This document shows, piece by piece, positions 23,854-31,780 of a stretch of 43,064 nt of DNA. Origin of the DNA: Candidatus Bathyarchaeota archaeon. GTDB taxonomy: Archaea; Thermoproteota; Bathyarchaeia; TCS64. Under the pieces are notes generated by a model that made no database searches, had not been told where the DNA came from, and saw only the letters and a program-made list of their open reading frames with translations. Each line of letters opens with the position of its first letter. Position 1 is the first letter of the stretch. Made by a program: the position numbers and the translations under genes. The stretch spans positions 1 to 43,064 of the forward strand of contig JAOZHP010000062.1 of NCBI GenBank assembly GCA_026014815.1. The letters run 5' to 3'.

Positions 23854-24099
23854 TTACTTGTACTGCTTGGCGATTAGCATTGTGGCTGTAAGGAAGATGT
23901 TTGGCAGGGACCTCAGTTTTTCGATGATAAACTTGTCAAGAGTCTTCATGTCTGGAGTCTTGACCTTAATTATCGCGTCATACTCTCCATAGATGATTGC
24001 TACCTCCTCTATCTCGGGGTACTCTATGAGGTTCTCGCACACCTCGTCCTCTGCTCCGGACTTGATGTTCATCATTATGTAGGCTTCTATAGTGCTCAT
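23854..24099 (-). CDS. Stand-alone Lrp/AsnC ligand-binding (RAM) domain protein
   Basis: 81 aa covering only the C-terminal effector domain of Lrp/AsnC regulators: EAYIMMNIKSGAEDEVCENL, then EEVAIIYGEYDAIIKVKT. There is no DNA-binding helix-turn-helix. Such stand-alone RAM proteins bind amino acids and may associate with full-length Lrp proteins. It lies between tRNA-Asp and a winged-helix gene on the same strand. The ligand is unknown. Confidence 0.85.
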   Translation of the reverse strand: MSTIEAYIMMNIKSGAEDEVCENLIEYPEIEEVAIIYGEYDAIIKVKTPDMKTLDKFIIEKLRSLPNIFLTATMLIAKQYK

Positions 24100-24145
24100 T
24101 GCTATGCCTCAACACCACCTTAAGTTAGCGGTTTAAAATCCTTTC

Positions 24146-24634
24146 CTAGTCAGCCGGAGAGGCGGTGTATCCCGCCATGATCCGGCCCATGCTGGTCAAT
24201 GAGACTGGTACTCCTTTGTTGTCCTTGGTTCCGGCGTTGATTAGGTCGGCTTCCCTGAGTCCTTTCAGGTTCCACCTTACCGTGGACTCGGGTATGTCTA
24301 ACTCATCTGAAAGCTGCTGTATGAGCACTGTGTAGACGGTCTCTTCATGGTAACTGTTTGTAAGCCACTCCAAGATTGTCCGCTGCTTGGTGGTTAGCTT
24401 GGTGCTTGCAGCCATGATTAACGCCTGCTCAAGGTGGCTGAGCTGGCGGTAATGCCTGTGGATTGATTCTTCCAGTGCGTCGAACTGTTTTAGCAGCCGG
24501 TTGTACTGGATCTCATTCTGGATTGTGGTGCCGAACCTAGTTACTTCTCGTTTTATGTTGTTGATGTTTTCGAGAATGTTTCTATATTCGGGAGTCGAAT
24601 GGATGTGGGCTTTAGGCCTGGAGGAAATATTCAC
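24146..24634 (-). CDS. Winged-helix transcriptional regulator with N-terminal coiled coil, 162 aa
   Basis: The first about 70 residues are helical (NILENINNIKREV, QYNRLLKQFDALEESIHRHYRQL). The C-terminal half is a winged helix: LTTKQRTILEWLTNSY, a recognition helix in ESTVRWNLKGLREADLIN, and a wing. GTG start at 24634. The promoter region (24655-24769) is full of CAAGT/ACTTG motifs around a TATA box at 24678-24686, suggesting autoregulation. The family is not further defined. Confidence 0.75.
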   Translation of the reverse strand: MNISSRPKAHIHSTPEYRNILENINNIKREVTRFGTTIQNEIQYNRLLKQFDALEESIHRHYRQLSHLEQALIMAASTKLTTKQRTILEWLTNSYHEETVYTVLIQQLSDELDIPESTVRWNLKGLREADLINAGTKDNKGVPVSLTSMGRIMAGYTASPAD

Positions 24635-24654
24635 CTGTCATATCGTCACCCCGA

Positions 24655-24769
24655 CAAGTGATTCATACGCTTGCGTGAATTTAAAAGGTTTTCTTTGGGC
24701 TCCCCTACAGACAAGTTACGGCTTGTATCAAGTCACTTGGAATTGTGCAAAATAAATTCTTGTGACTTG
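24655..24769 (-). promoter_or_regulatory. CAAGT/ACTTG motif cluster upstream of the winged-helix gene
   Basis: CAAGT occurs at 24655, 24712 and 24729; ACTTG at 24735 and 24765; CTTGT at 24722 and 24759. Two pairs form inverted repeats: ACAAG-ttacgg-CTTGT (24711-24726) and CAAGT-c-ACTTG (24729-24739). A minus-strand TATA-like TTTTAAATT lies at 24678-24686 between the first motif and the rest. This is the layout of an operator region. The gap up to 24826 holds nothing else I recognise. Confidence 0.45.
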
Positions 24770-24826
24770 GTACAGATCATACTTTTTTCTCTGTGTTTGA
24801 GTGAGTTCAAGCTATTATCCAGTTAA

Positions 24827-25354
24827 CTATTTGGTCTCGTTGTTTCGGTAGTTATCTTGGGACCACTCTATGAGTTTTTTGGCTTCAACTGTGTCCTCCC
24901 ATTTGAGGACCTCTGTGACGACTCCTTCGGCTCGCTTGTAGTTGTTGTAGAAGTAGGTTAACTCGTCCACGACGCTTTGTGGTATATCGTCTAGGTTCGT
25001 AATATGTTTGTAGAAGGGGTCGGTTGTGGACACTGCTACGATCTTGTCATCCATGTCCTTGTTGTCAATCATCTTGATGTTGGCTACTGGCCGGGCGACG
25101 GTGACGCAGCCGGTGAAGGTGGGCTCGTTTATGAGTAACACAGCGTCTAATGGGTCACCGTCGTCGTCCAGTGTCTGGGGAATGAACCCATAATCCGCAG
25201 GGTAATACGTGTAGAGAACGCGGTTGAGCTTGAACACCCCCATCCTTGCGTCGTACTCGTACTTGTTACGGCTATGTCTCTGTATCTCTGTGACTACATA
25301 GATCTCGTCGGGCAGGTTAGGACCACTGGGAAAGTCCCGCCAATAATTCACCAA
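24827..25354 (-). CDS. ppa: Inorganic pyrophosphatase (family I)
   Basis: Hydrolyses pyrophosphate to phosphate, driving biosynthetic reactions. The active-site stretch YPADYGFIPQTLDDDGDPLDAVLL carries the DxDxxD metal-binding set, and KYEYDARMG is also typical. 175 aa is normal. Starts at TTG 25354 or GTG 25351. Monocistronic between the regulator and hypC. Confidence 0.95.
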   Translation of the reverse strand: MVNYWRDFPSGPNLPDEIYVVTEIQRHSRNKYEYDARMGVFKLNRVLYTYYPADYGFIPQTLDDDGDPLDAVLLINEPTFTGCVTVARPVANIKMIDNKDMDDKIVAVSTTDPFYKHITNLDDIPQSVVDELTYFYNNYKRAEGVVTEVLKWEDTVEAKKLIEWSQDNYRNNETK

Positions 25355-25412
25355 TGTTATCAGAGGATATGAGAAAAGCGTGTGATTTAGGAGTATCTAC
25401 CTATAGCTCTTC

Positions 25413-25646
25413 TTAGGGCTTTTCTATGTGGCTTAGTACCTCACGCCAAGTCTCCAAGGTCTCCAGTGCCTCTTTTTTCTCAAGGATCTGGATTACAAAC
25501 CCGGTGTGCACTAGCACATAGATGCCTGGTTTCACTGAACCTTCCTCCATGAGGTCGATGACTGCTTCACGTTTGACGCCACCGAAGTCAACGATTGCGG
25601 TCCTGCCTTCCACGCTGTCCACTAGACCGGGTATTGCTAGGCACAT
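25413..25646 (-). CDS. hypC: Hydrogenase assembly chaperone HypC/HupF
   Basis: Small chaperone that, with HypD, carries the Fe(CN)2CO unit for NiFe hydrogenase maturation. The MCLAIPG start, with the essential Cys2, is diagnostic, followed by the beta-barrel ending VHTGFVIQIL. 77 aa is normal. It stands alone here; other hyp genes are outside the window. A TATA-like AATATAAG lies about 25-30 bases upstream. Confidence 0.92.
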   Translation of the reverse strand: MCLAIPGLVDSVEGRTAIVDFGGVKREAVIDLMEEGSVKPGIYVLVHTGFVIQILEKKEALETLETWREVLSHIEKP

Positions 25647-25739
25647 ATCACTTGGTTCACTCTTTGGCTGCTTATATTGATTCGGTTTGAATTTGTTCTA
25701 AATGGTTTTAAGGCAGGAACCGGTGAGCCCAGATTGGAG

Positions 25740-25764
25740 AAAAAGAAAGCATGAATCTTTCATG
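25740..25764 (-). terminator. Hairpin plus T-tract after hyuB
   Basis: On the minus strand, directly past the hyuB stop, CATGAA-aga-TTCATG forms a hairpin (25750-25764), followed by a T-rich CTTTCTTTTTCTCC. This resembles an intrinsic terminator, a form less common in archaea than plain T-tracts. Confidence 0.5.
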
Positions 25765-25766
25765 TT

Positions 25767-27467
25767 TTATTTTCTTTTTACTCCAATTATCTCATAAGAG
25801 GAGGGGTCAATCTCGACACCGTAATCATCGAGAGCTGACTCCTTGGAGACTAACCCATTCTCCACGTCACGTCTAACATGCTCGGGGTCCCGTTCCTTTG
25901 GGTCACCGAATCCTCCTCCACCCGGAGTCAGAATAACAAGTGTATCCCCCTCATGGATCTCCATCGTGCATTTGGATGGAAGGCGCTCCGTGTCACCGTT
26001 AGCTCTAATCAACGTGAATTTTCCCTTTCCCCCTGGTTTACCGTCTTGGAGTCCCCATGGAGGTATCTTGTTTCGTTCAGCCATGATACCGAGCACTGCT
26101 TTTGGGCTTGTAAGGGTCCATGTGCGCTCGATACCGCAGCCTCCTCTGAATTTGCCCGGTCCGCCGCTATCAGGTCTCAGTCTATATGCCTTGAACTTGA
26201 ATGGAAGGTAGGCTTCTAGAGTCTCGATTGGGGTGTTCATGGTGTTGGTCATGTTTGTGTGGACGCCGTCCACTCCGTCGCTAGTGGGTCTACCGCCGTT
26301 CCCTCCTGCTATTGTCTCATAGAAAGTCCACGGGGTACCGTCACGCATAGTTCCGCCGATGGTGATGTTATTCATTGTTCCCTGACTGGCTGCTGGAACT
26401 TTATCTGGGATAATCTGGCTGAACGCTTTCATTATAACATCCACGTTGCGTTGACTCGTCTCAACGTTACCTCCAGCCACAGGAGCCGGTCTGATGGGGT
26501 TCATCATGCAGCCTTCAGGTACCTTGAGGGTGATGGGTCTGAAGCACCCGTCGTTCACAGGGATGGTTGGATCTGTGGTGCTGATGAGCGTGAAGTAAAT
26601 GCCAGCCACTGTAACTCCTAGAGGTGCATTTACAGGGCGATCCACCATGTCACTGGTCCCTGAGTAATCGAAGACCATGGAGTCACCGTTCTTAGTGATC
26701 GTAACCGTGATGGAGACATCGCCGTCACCCGGCAGGATAGACTCCATGTAGTCTACCGCAGAGTAAACGCCGTCAGGCATCGCGGATATCTCCTCTCTCA
26801 TTCGGCGCTCGCTGTAATCCATCACGTCGTCCATGGCTTGGTGGAGGGTCTCGGCTCCGTATTGCTCCACTAACTCATCTACCCTTTTTATTCCGGTGTT
26901 ATTGGCGGCGATCTGTGCCCTGATGTCACCCATCTGGACCAGCGGAGTGCGTACGTTACTCCTAATTAGATTAGAAAGATCAGAATCTAGCACGCCTTTC
27001 CTGACGAGCTTAACAGGGGGAATCACTAGCCCTTCTTGGTAGAGCTCTGTACTGTCAGCCGCGAGGCTGCCCGGTGCTTTGCCGCCTATGTCGGTGTGGT
27101 GAGCCTTGTTGGCGGCGTATCCTATGATGCTTCCTTCACTGAATATGGGAGCAATCATTGTTAGGTCAGGCAGATGGGTTCCGCTGATGTAGGGATCATT
27201 CAGCAATAGCATGTCACCGGGCTCCAGTGTTCCCTTGTAGACTTCAAGCCCAACTCTGACAGCCATTGCCATACTGCCAAGGTGTACAGGTATGTGCTCT
27301 GCTTGGGCTATCAGTTCCCTCCGGTGATTGAACAACGCACAGCTGTGATCCATCCGTTCCTTGATGTTGGGGCTATAAGCAGACTTCTTTAGGGCTATGC
27401 CCATCTCCTCTGCAGCGTAGATGAGGGCTCCCTTGATGACCTCAACTGTCGTCAGATCTACTTTCAC
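25767..27467 (-). CDS. hyuB: Hydantoinase B / oxoprolinase family subunit
   Basis: Partner of HyuA in ATP-dependent cleavage of N-methylhydantoins or 5-oxoproline-like cyclic amides. KKSAYSPNIKERMDHSCALF and LLNDPYISGTHLPDLT are family hallmarks, as are GGNGG and the final TPGGGGFGDP. 566 aa is normal. GTG start overlaps the hyuA stop (GTGA). Substrate could be hydantoin, 5-oxoproline or a related compound; sequence does not decide. Confidence 0.9.
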   Translation of the reverse strand: MKVDLTTVEVIKGALIYAAEEMGIALKKSAYSPNIKERMDHSCALFNHRRELIAQAEHIPVHLGSMAMAVRVGLEVYKGTLEPGDMLLLNDPYISGTHLPDLTMIAPIFSEGSIIGYAANKAHHTDIGGKAPGSLAADSTELYQEGLVIPPVKLVRKGVLDSDLSNLIRSNVRTPLVQMGDIRAQIAANNTGIKRVDELVEQYGAETLHQAMDDVMDYSERRMREEISAMPDGVYSAVDYMESILPGDGDVSITVTITKNGDSMVFDYSGTSDMVDRPVNAPLGVTVAGIYFTLISTTDPTIPVNDGCFRPITLKVPEGCMMNPIRPAPVAGGNVETSQRNVDVIMKAFSQIIPDKVPAASQGTMNNITIGGTMRDGTPWTFYETIAGGNGGRPTSDGVDGVHTNMTNTMNTPIETLEAYLPFKFKAYRLRPDSGGPGKFRGGCGIERTWTLTSPKAVLGIMAERNKIPPWGLQDGKPGGKGKFTLIRANGDTERLPSKCTMEIHEGDTLVILTPGGGGFGDPKERDPEHVRRDVENGLVSKESALDDYGVEIDPSSYEIIGVKRK

Positions 27468-29533
27468 TGTGCTACCCTCCTGAGAATCAAGTTACCGAGC
27501 CTATCCGGAACGTAGCTCCAGCCGGGATAAATCACAGTGGTGGAGTCGTACTGTTCGACTATCGCGGGGCCTACGTGGACCCCATCAAGTGAACCACGTT
27601 GATACACCTCAGCGTCCACCCAGCCAGTTGACTCAAAGTAGACTCTTCTGGTCTCCATTTCTGTGTCTCCGATTCTTTCCTTGTTCTCTTTGAGTGATGG
27701 CTTGTCAAGTAGCCCGATCACCCTGAGCTTGGCGTTCACTACCTCAAGGGGCTCGTCCTCCGCCGCGTACCCGTATACCTCTCTATGTTTCTCATGGAAG
27801 GCGATGAGGCTCTCACTTAACGAAGCGGGAGTCACAGGGTTCCCGGTCTCGACGTTGAGTTCGAAGCCCTGTCCACTGTACCTGATATCCAATGTTCTCT
27901 GGAACCTGTGTTGATCAGGGTGAATTCCTTCCTTCATTAGTGTGGCTCTGCCAGTCTCCTCCATCGAGCTGAACATGTCCTCAAGCTTTCCGGGGTCCAC
28001 CTCATTGGTTTCCATAATGACAGGGCTCGTATAGTCGTGAAACAGGTCAGCTGTGAGAAGCCCCAACGCGCTGAACATACCAGGGTTAGGAGGCACAATG
28101 ATGTGGTTAATCTCAAGCTCCTCGGCTAGGGCACACACGTGCATTGGTCCTGCTCCACCAAAAGCCACTAGACTGAAACCTCTTGGGTCGTAGCCACGTT
28201 CAACGCTGACAATCCTGAGTATCTTGCTCATCATGCTATTTGCGATCCTTATAGCGCTCATCGCAGCCTCTTCAGGTGACACCCCGAGGCTCTCAGCTAG
28301 TACTTTGTACGCTTTCTTGGCTAACTCAGGGTGTATTTCCATATCACCGCTCAAAAGGCTCTCCTGGTTCAGTCTGCCTAACATCAGGTTTGCGTCCGTG
28401 ATGGTTGCGTCCTTTCCTCCTTGGCCATAGCACGCTGGTCCAGGTTCCGCTCCAGCGCTGACTGGCCCTACCTGCAGTGAGCCGTTCACCACCTTTGCTA
28501 TGGTTCCTCCACCTGCGCTGCACTCCGCGAGGTCAATAAAAGGGAACCTGACGGGGTAACCGCTTCCTTTGACCAAACGACCCATATGGATAGTGCCTGC
28601 TACCTCGTACTCTGGCACCACCTCGGGGATTCTTCCTCTAACAGTGCCTGCCTTAGCTGTGGTGCCTCCCATATCGAAGCTGATGATATCTCTGATGCCT
28701 GTTTGCTCACCGAGCCACGCCGACGCGATTACGCCTGCGGCTGGACCGGATTCCACGACTGTAGCAGGCTTTGAGGCGATAATATTGCTCTTTGCCATGC
28801 CTCCGTTGCTCTGCATCACGTAGAGGGGAGCGGTTAAACCAAGTTCATTCAAATTACGGTCGAGATTTGTGATGTAGGTATGCATCACGGGCATGAGGAC
28901 GGCGTTCACCACTGCAGTGCTTAGGCGCTCATACTCCCTGTACTCGTTGCTGATCATGTGGGAAGCAGTGAGGTAGACATCTGGCAGGCTCTTGGATAAT
29001 GCATCCATGACCATGGACTCATGTACGGGGTTAGCGTAGCTGTTGATGAACCCGACAGCGACGGAGGCAACATTTGTCTTCTTTAACTTGTTGACTAATC
29101 CTTCGAGTTCCGCTGGGTCCAGCTGTGTCTCGACTATTCCCGCTGTGTTGACTCTTTCAACGACCTCGTATCGGTGCCGCCTCTCCACGAGTTGGGGTGG
29201 ACGCTGGAAGAACAAGTTGTAGACTTCCGCCCGTCTCTGTCTACCTATCTCGATGACGTCCTTGAAGCCAAGGGTTGTAATGAGTGCTGTCTCAGGGACC
29301 TCCAAGTCTACCTGTCCGAGGAGTGTGTTCGTGGCGATAGTGGTGGCGTGACCAATCATGCTGACGCTGCTCGGCTCATGTTCACTCAGGAACTGCTTGA
29401 GGGCATGAATGACTCCCTTTTCAGGGCTTTTAGGCACGGATGGTGTCTTGATGTTGATTATACCGCCTGTCTCCTCGTTGAAGGCGACTAGATCAGTGAA
29501 GGTACCTCCCACGTCAACGCTTACTCGTATCAA
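27464..29533 (-). CDS. hyuA: Hydantoinase A / oxoprolinase family subunit
   Basis: ATP-dependent hydantoinase subunit with an actin-like ATPase fold: RVSVDVGGTFTDLVAF at the N-terminus, GHATTIATNTLL, the middle SFDMGGTTAKAG, and AFGGAGPMHVCALAEEL. 689 aa is normal. TTG start with GGAGG upstream. An Lrp/AsnC regulator lies 58 bases upstream on the same strand, so regulation by amino-acid supply is plausible. Confidence 0.9.
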   Translation of the reverse strand: MIRVSVDVGGTFTDLVAFNEETGGIINIKTPSVPKSPEKGVIHALKQFLSEHEPSSVSMIGHATTIATNTLLGQVDLEVPETALITTLGFKDVIEIGRQRRAEVYNLFFQRPPQLVERRHRYEVVERVNTAGIVETQLDPAELEGLVNKLKKTNVASVAVGFINSYANPVHESMVMDALSKSLPDVYLTASHMISNEYREYERLSTAVVNAVLMPVMHTYITNLDRNLNELGLTAPLYVMQSNGGMAKSNIIASKPATVVESGPAAGVIASAWLGEQTGIRDIISFDMGGTTAKAGTVRGRIPEVVPEYEVAGTIHMGRLVKGSGYPVRFPFIDLAECSAGGGTIAKVVNGSLQVGPVSAGAEPGPACYGQGGKDATITDANLMLGRLNQESLLSGDMEIHPELAKKAYKVLAESLGVSPEEAAMSAIRIANSMMSKILRIVSVERGYDPRGFSLVAFGGAGPMHVCALAEELEINHIIVPPNPGMFSALGLLTADLFHDYTSPVIMETNEVDPGKLEDMFSSMEETGRATLMKEGIHPDQHRFQRTLDIRYSGQGFELNVETGNPVTPASLSESLIAFHEKHREVYGYAAEDEPLEVVNAKLRVIGLLDKPSLKENKERIGDTEMETRRVYFESTGWVDAEVYQRGSLDGVHVGPAIVEQYDSTTVIYPGWSYVPDRLGNLILRRVAQ

Positions 29534-29591
29534 ACATGATCCTCCGTATACCTAGAAGCCTACATATGCACGGATAAAATAAGCGAAGAAA

Positions 29592-30053
29592 TTAGGGTTT
29601 AAGCTGCTTACCGCTGAGCTTGATGGACTCAAGAACAATATGGCTCTCAGCTTTCTCGATGCCCGGTATAGCGTTTATCTTGTCAAGCAACTCTAATGCG
29701 GACTGCTTATCTGGGCACATAGCTAAGGCGAGGAGCTCGCAATCACCAGTGACCCTCATGACGACGTTGATAGACTCGTGTTCAGCGACCTTTTTACCGA
29801 TCTCCGAGAAATCACATCCCGACTCCGCAGATATTCTCAGACACAGCGGGTAATACCCCAAGGAGTCTGGATCCAGAACCACGGTATAACCACGTATCTT
29901 GCCCTGCTCCTCAAGTACCTTGATCCTGTTGGAGACATTGACGTGGCTCACATTCAGCTGTTTGGCGATCTCCCTGTAGCTGAGGCGACTGTCAGTCTGC
30001 AAAAGTTTGAGTATCTCTGTGTCTAAGTCGCTGTTTTGCACCATCTTTATCAC
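29592..30053 (-). CDS. Lrp/AsnC family transcriptional regulator
   Basis: Full-length 153-aa regulator: helix-turn-helix (LLQTDSRLSYREIAKQLNVSHVNVSNRIKVLEEQGKIRGY, given as a region at about 18-57) followed by the RAM ligand domain with VVMRVTGDCELLALAMCPD. GTG start overlaps the dsrH-like stop (GTGA), so it is translated with the sulfur-relay operon. It lies directly before hyuA. It may control the operon, hyuAB or both; the ligand is unknown. Confidence 0.9.
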   Translation of the reverse strand: MIKMVQNSDLDTEILKLLQTDSRLSYREIAKQLNVSHVNVSNRIKVLEEQGKIRGYTVVLDPDSLGYYPLCLRISAESGCDFSEIGKKVAEHESINVVMRVTGDCELLALAMCPDKQSALELLDKINAIPGIEKAESHIVLESIKLSGKQLKP

Positions 30054-30352
30054 AGGTTTACTACTTTTGCTCCACTGAACAGGAGATCTACTACTCCATC
30101 ATAGTCTAGGACTTTTAAGCCATCCACCATTCTTGAGGCTATTCCACGCCTCTCGGCGTCTTTCTCTAGCACATAGATCTCTTTGCCTTCAAAGGTTGCT
30201 TTTTTGAGGGGTTGTGAGTCCTCTGCGTCCTTGTTTGTGAAATACACGGATTCCTGCATGAGTAAAACACCTGAGTCCTCCGAATTCAATGCAAGCTGCA
30301 GAGCTTTCTTGTCAAGTCCCTTCAGTATGTATAATCGTTTCATCGTTTTCAC
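30050..30352 (-). CDS. DsrH/TusB-like sulfur-relay protein
   Basis: 100 aa, ending by overlap with the Lrp gene. The fold pattern (RLYILKG, then GVLLMQESVYF, EIYVLEKDAERRGI and VDGLKVLDYDGVVDLLF) matches DsrH/TusB, part of the DsrEFH/TusBCD heterohexamer that passes persulfide sulfur. It contains no Cys, so it can only be structural in the complex. It is last of the three DsrEFH-like genes. Confidence 0.75.
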   Translation of the reverse strand: MKTMKRLYILKGLDKKALQLALNSEDSGVLLMQESVYFTNKDAEDSQPLKKATFEGKEIYVLEKDAERRGIASRMVDGLKVLDYDGVVDLLFSGAKVVNL

Positions 30353-30354
30353 TC

Positions 30355-30693
30355 CTAAAACACGAAGCTAGCCTCAGTGCCCTCGATGATACTCTGAACT
30401 GTCTCCATGTCCGCTAGCTGTGTTTCCTCTACTAGGTCTTCCTCGGTGAATCCCGCCTTCACAAGTGCTTCTTTGTCTACGTAGAGCTCGATGTCCAGAT
30501 CTGGAAGATCAGACAGGAACTTGCCTGTCAGAGACTTATCAGCTTGGTTTATGGCACCATACACGCCTTCTCCCATCCAGAGAATCTTTACTTGATGATC
30601 CCAGAATCCGGCTGCTGTCCTCAGTCCTTCATAATAGTTGAGGTTGGTGAATGGCTTGGATTTGATGATTATCAAAACTTCTTTCTCTGCCAA
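30355..30693 (-). CDS. DsrF/TusC-like sulfur-relay protein
   Basis: 112 aa of the DsrE/F superfamily: VLIIIKSKPFTNLNYYEGLRTAAGF, then KILWMGEGVYGAINQADK, typical of the DsrF/TusC subunit. No Cys is present. It sits between the dsrE- and dsrH-like genes with spacing of one or two bases. Confidence 0.78.
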   Translation of the reverse strand: MAEKEVLIIIKSKPFTNLNYYEGLRTAAGFWDHQVKILWMGEGVYGAINQADKSLTGKFLSDLPDLDIELYVDKEALVKAGFTEEDLVEETQLADMETVQSIIEGTEASFVF

Positions 30694-31059
30694 TTAGTCT
30701 GCCCCCACCATGCTTAACACAACGTCGGCCTCGCTGAGGTTCTCAGACAAGTCGAAGATACCACCAATATCCATTCCATCAGGTATGTGATCCTCGTTAA
30801 CTCCTCTGAGCTCCATGCAGACCCTGCAACCTGAGATGTTAGCACCTTTTTTCATAAGCGTCTTGAACCTGTCGCTCACGGAGTCCATGTTGAACGGCTC
30901 GCCGCTCTGAGTCACAATTGGCCCATAGACGCCGTCCATCATCAAATAAATATCCACCAAGTGACCTTTCTCAAGTGCACTCTCGGCTATCTCTATAGCG
31001 TGTTCCACACCCTCATTCTGGAAAGGTGACTCACAGAGGAGTATTAACATTCGTCCCAT
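30694..31059 (-). CDS. DsrE/TusD-like sulfur-relay protein with candidate active Cys
   Basis: 121 aa. LILLCESPFQNEGVEHAIEIAE and DIYLMMDGVYG fit the DsrE family. ISGCRVCMELRGV carries Cys at the position of the persulfide-accepting Cys of TusD/DsrE (consensus Cys, five residues, then an Arg-Gly motif). It is therefore the likely sulfur-transferring subunit of the DsrEFH set. Confidence 0.8.
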   Translation of the reverse strand: MGRMLILLCESPFQNEGVEHAIEIAESALEKGHLVDIYLMMDGVYGPIVTQSGEPFNMDSVSDRFKTLMKKGANISGCRVCMELRGVNEDHIPDGMDIGGIFDLSENLSEADVVLSMVGAD

Positions 31060-31067
31060 GAATTCAC

Positions 31068-31491
31068 CTAGATGAACAGCTGTACGTCAGCATCCATTGC
31101 TATGTCAAGGAACGTGGCCGCGCCCACGATCTCATCGACTTCAGGGATAAGGTCCTCTTTCTTAATCCCCATAATCTCCATGGTTGTGCTTACATGCGTA
31201 GAGTTTCACGTTCTCTGTCATCCTGCACATCTTGAGGAGCTCAGTGAGAGGTGGGATACCAACATTCTTTATCTTGCCTTTCATCATGCCTGTGCCTACG
31301 ATCATTATGCCCGGGAGCTTCGCGGAGTCGAGGCCACCTTTCTTAATGGCGTCCATACCCCAGAACGTGAAGAACAAGTGAACATCAGCGTCCATTGCTC
31401 CTCCTGTGCTGCTAAGCATGAAAACAGGGTACAGCTTGTCCAGTGAACCGCTATGGACGATCATCGCTATCTTTTTTCTTTTTTCAGTCAT
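31068..31491 (-). pseudogene. DsrE2-like protein with a single-base frameshift
   Basis: The intact frame from 31491 reads normally through MENVKLYACK-like sequence and then runs into a premature TAA (31162), giving a 109-aa product. If one T of the pair at 31190-31191 (plus strand) is removed, the reading continues as ACSTTMEIMGIKKEDLIP... and ends at 31068 with DADVQLFI, the expected DsrE2 sequence, with the conserved Cys retained. So one extra base splits an otherwise well-kept gene. It could be a recent mutation, an assembly error or programmed shifting. Confidence 0.82.
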
Positions 31492-31728
31492 TTACGCTAC
31501 CTCTATCAGGAAAGTGAATACTCCATCGTTCTCAGATGTGGTCAAGATCTTGTTTCCAGTCTTGTTGGCCCATGCAGGTACGTCGCGGACGCTACCTGGG
31601 TCGGTTGCCAGAAGTTTAAGCACTTGGCCTTGCTGCATTATCTTTGTGGCTTTTTTGAGCTTGACTATCGGCATCGGGCAGTACATGCCCTTGCAGTCTA
31701 GTTCTTGATCGATCTGTACATCAACCAT
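31492..31728 (-). CDS. tusA: TusA-family sulfur carrier protein
   Basis: 78-aa persulfide carrier. LDCKGMYCPMPIVKLKKA contains the CPxP-type motif with the sulfur-carrying Cys, and the rest follows the two-layer TusA fold. It is the first gene of the operon with the DsrE2- and DsrEFH-like genes, its likely partners for moving sulfur to tRNA thiolation, molybdopterin or Fe-S pathways. No dsrAB or sHdr genes are seen. Confidence 0.9.
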   Translation of the reverse strand: MVDVQIDQELDCKGMYCPMPIVKLKKATKIMQQGQVLKLLATDPGSVRDVPAWANKTGNKILTTSENDGVFTFLIEVA

Positions 31729-31736
31729 ATGATTTT

Positions 31737-31777
31737 ACCAAATGGTAACGTTATATCATGATATTTAACCATTTGGT
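31737..31777. promoter_or_regulatory. Symmetrical operator/promoter region of the tusA operon
   Basis: Two ACCAwwTGGT boxes (31737-31746 and 31768-31777; with flanks TTACCAAATGGTAA and TTAACCATTTGGTTAA) are centred 31 bases apart, about three helical turns. Between them is a perfect palindrome ATATCATGATAT (31753-31764), and TATA-like sequence on the minus strand at the expected distance from the tusA ATG (31728). This arrangement suggests cooperative binding of a regulator across the promoter. Confidence 0.6.
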
Positions 31778-31780
31778 TAA

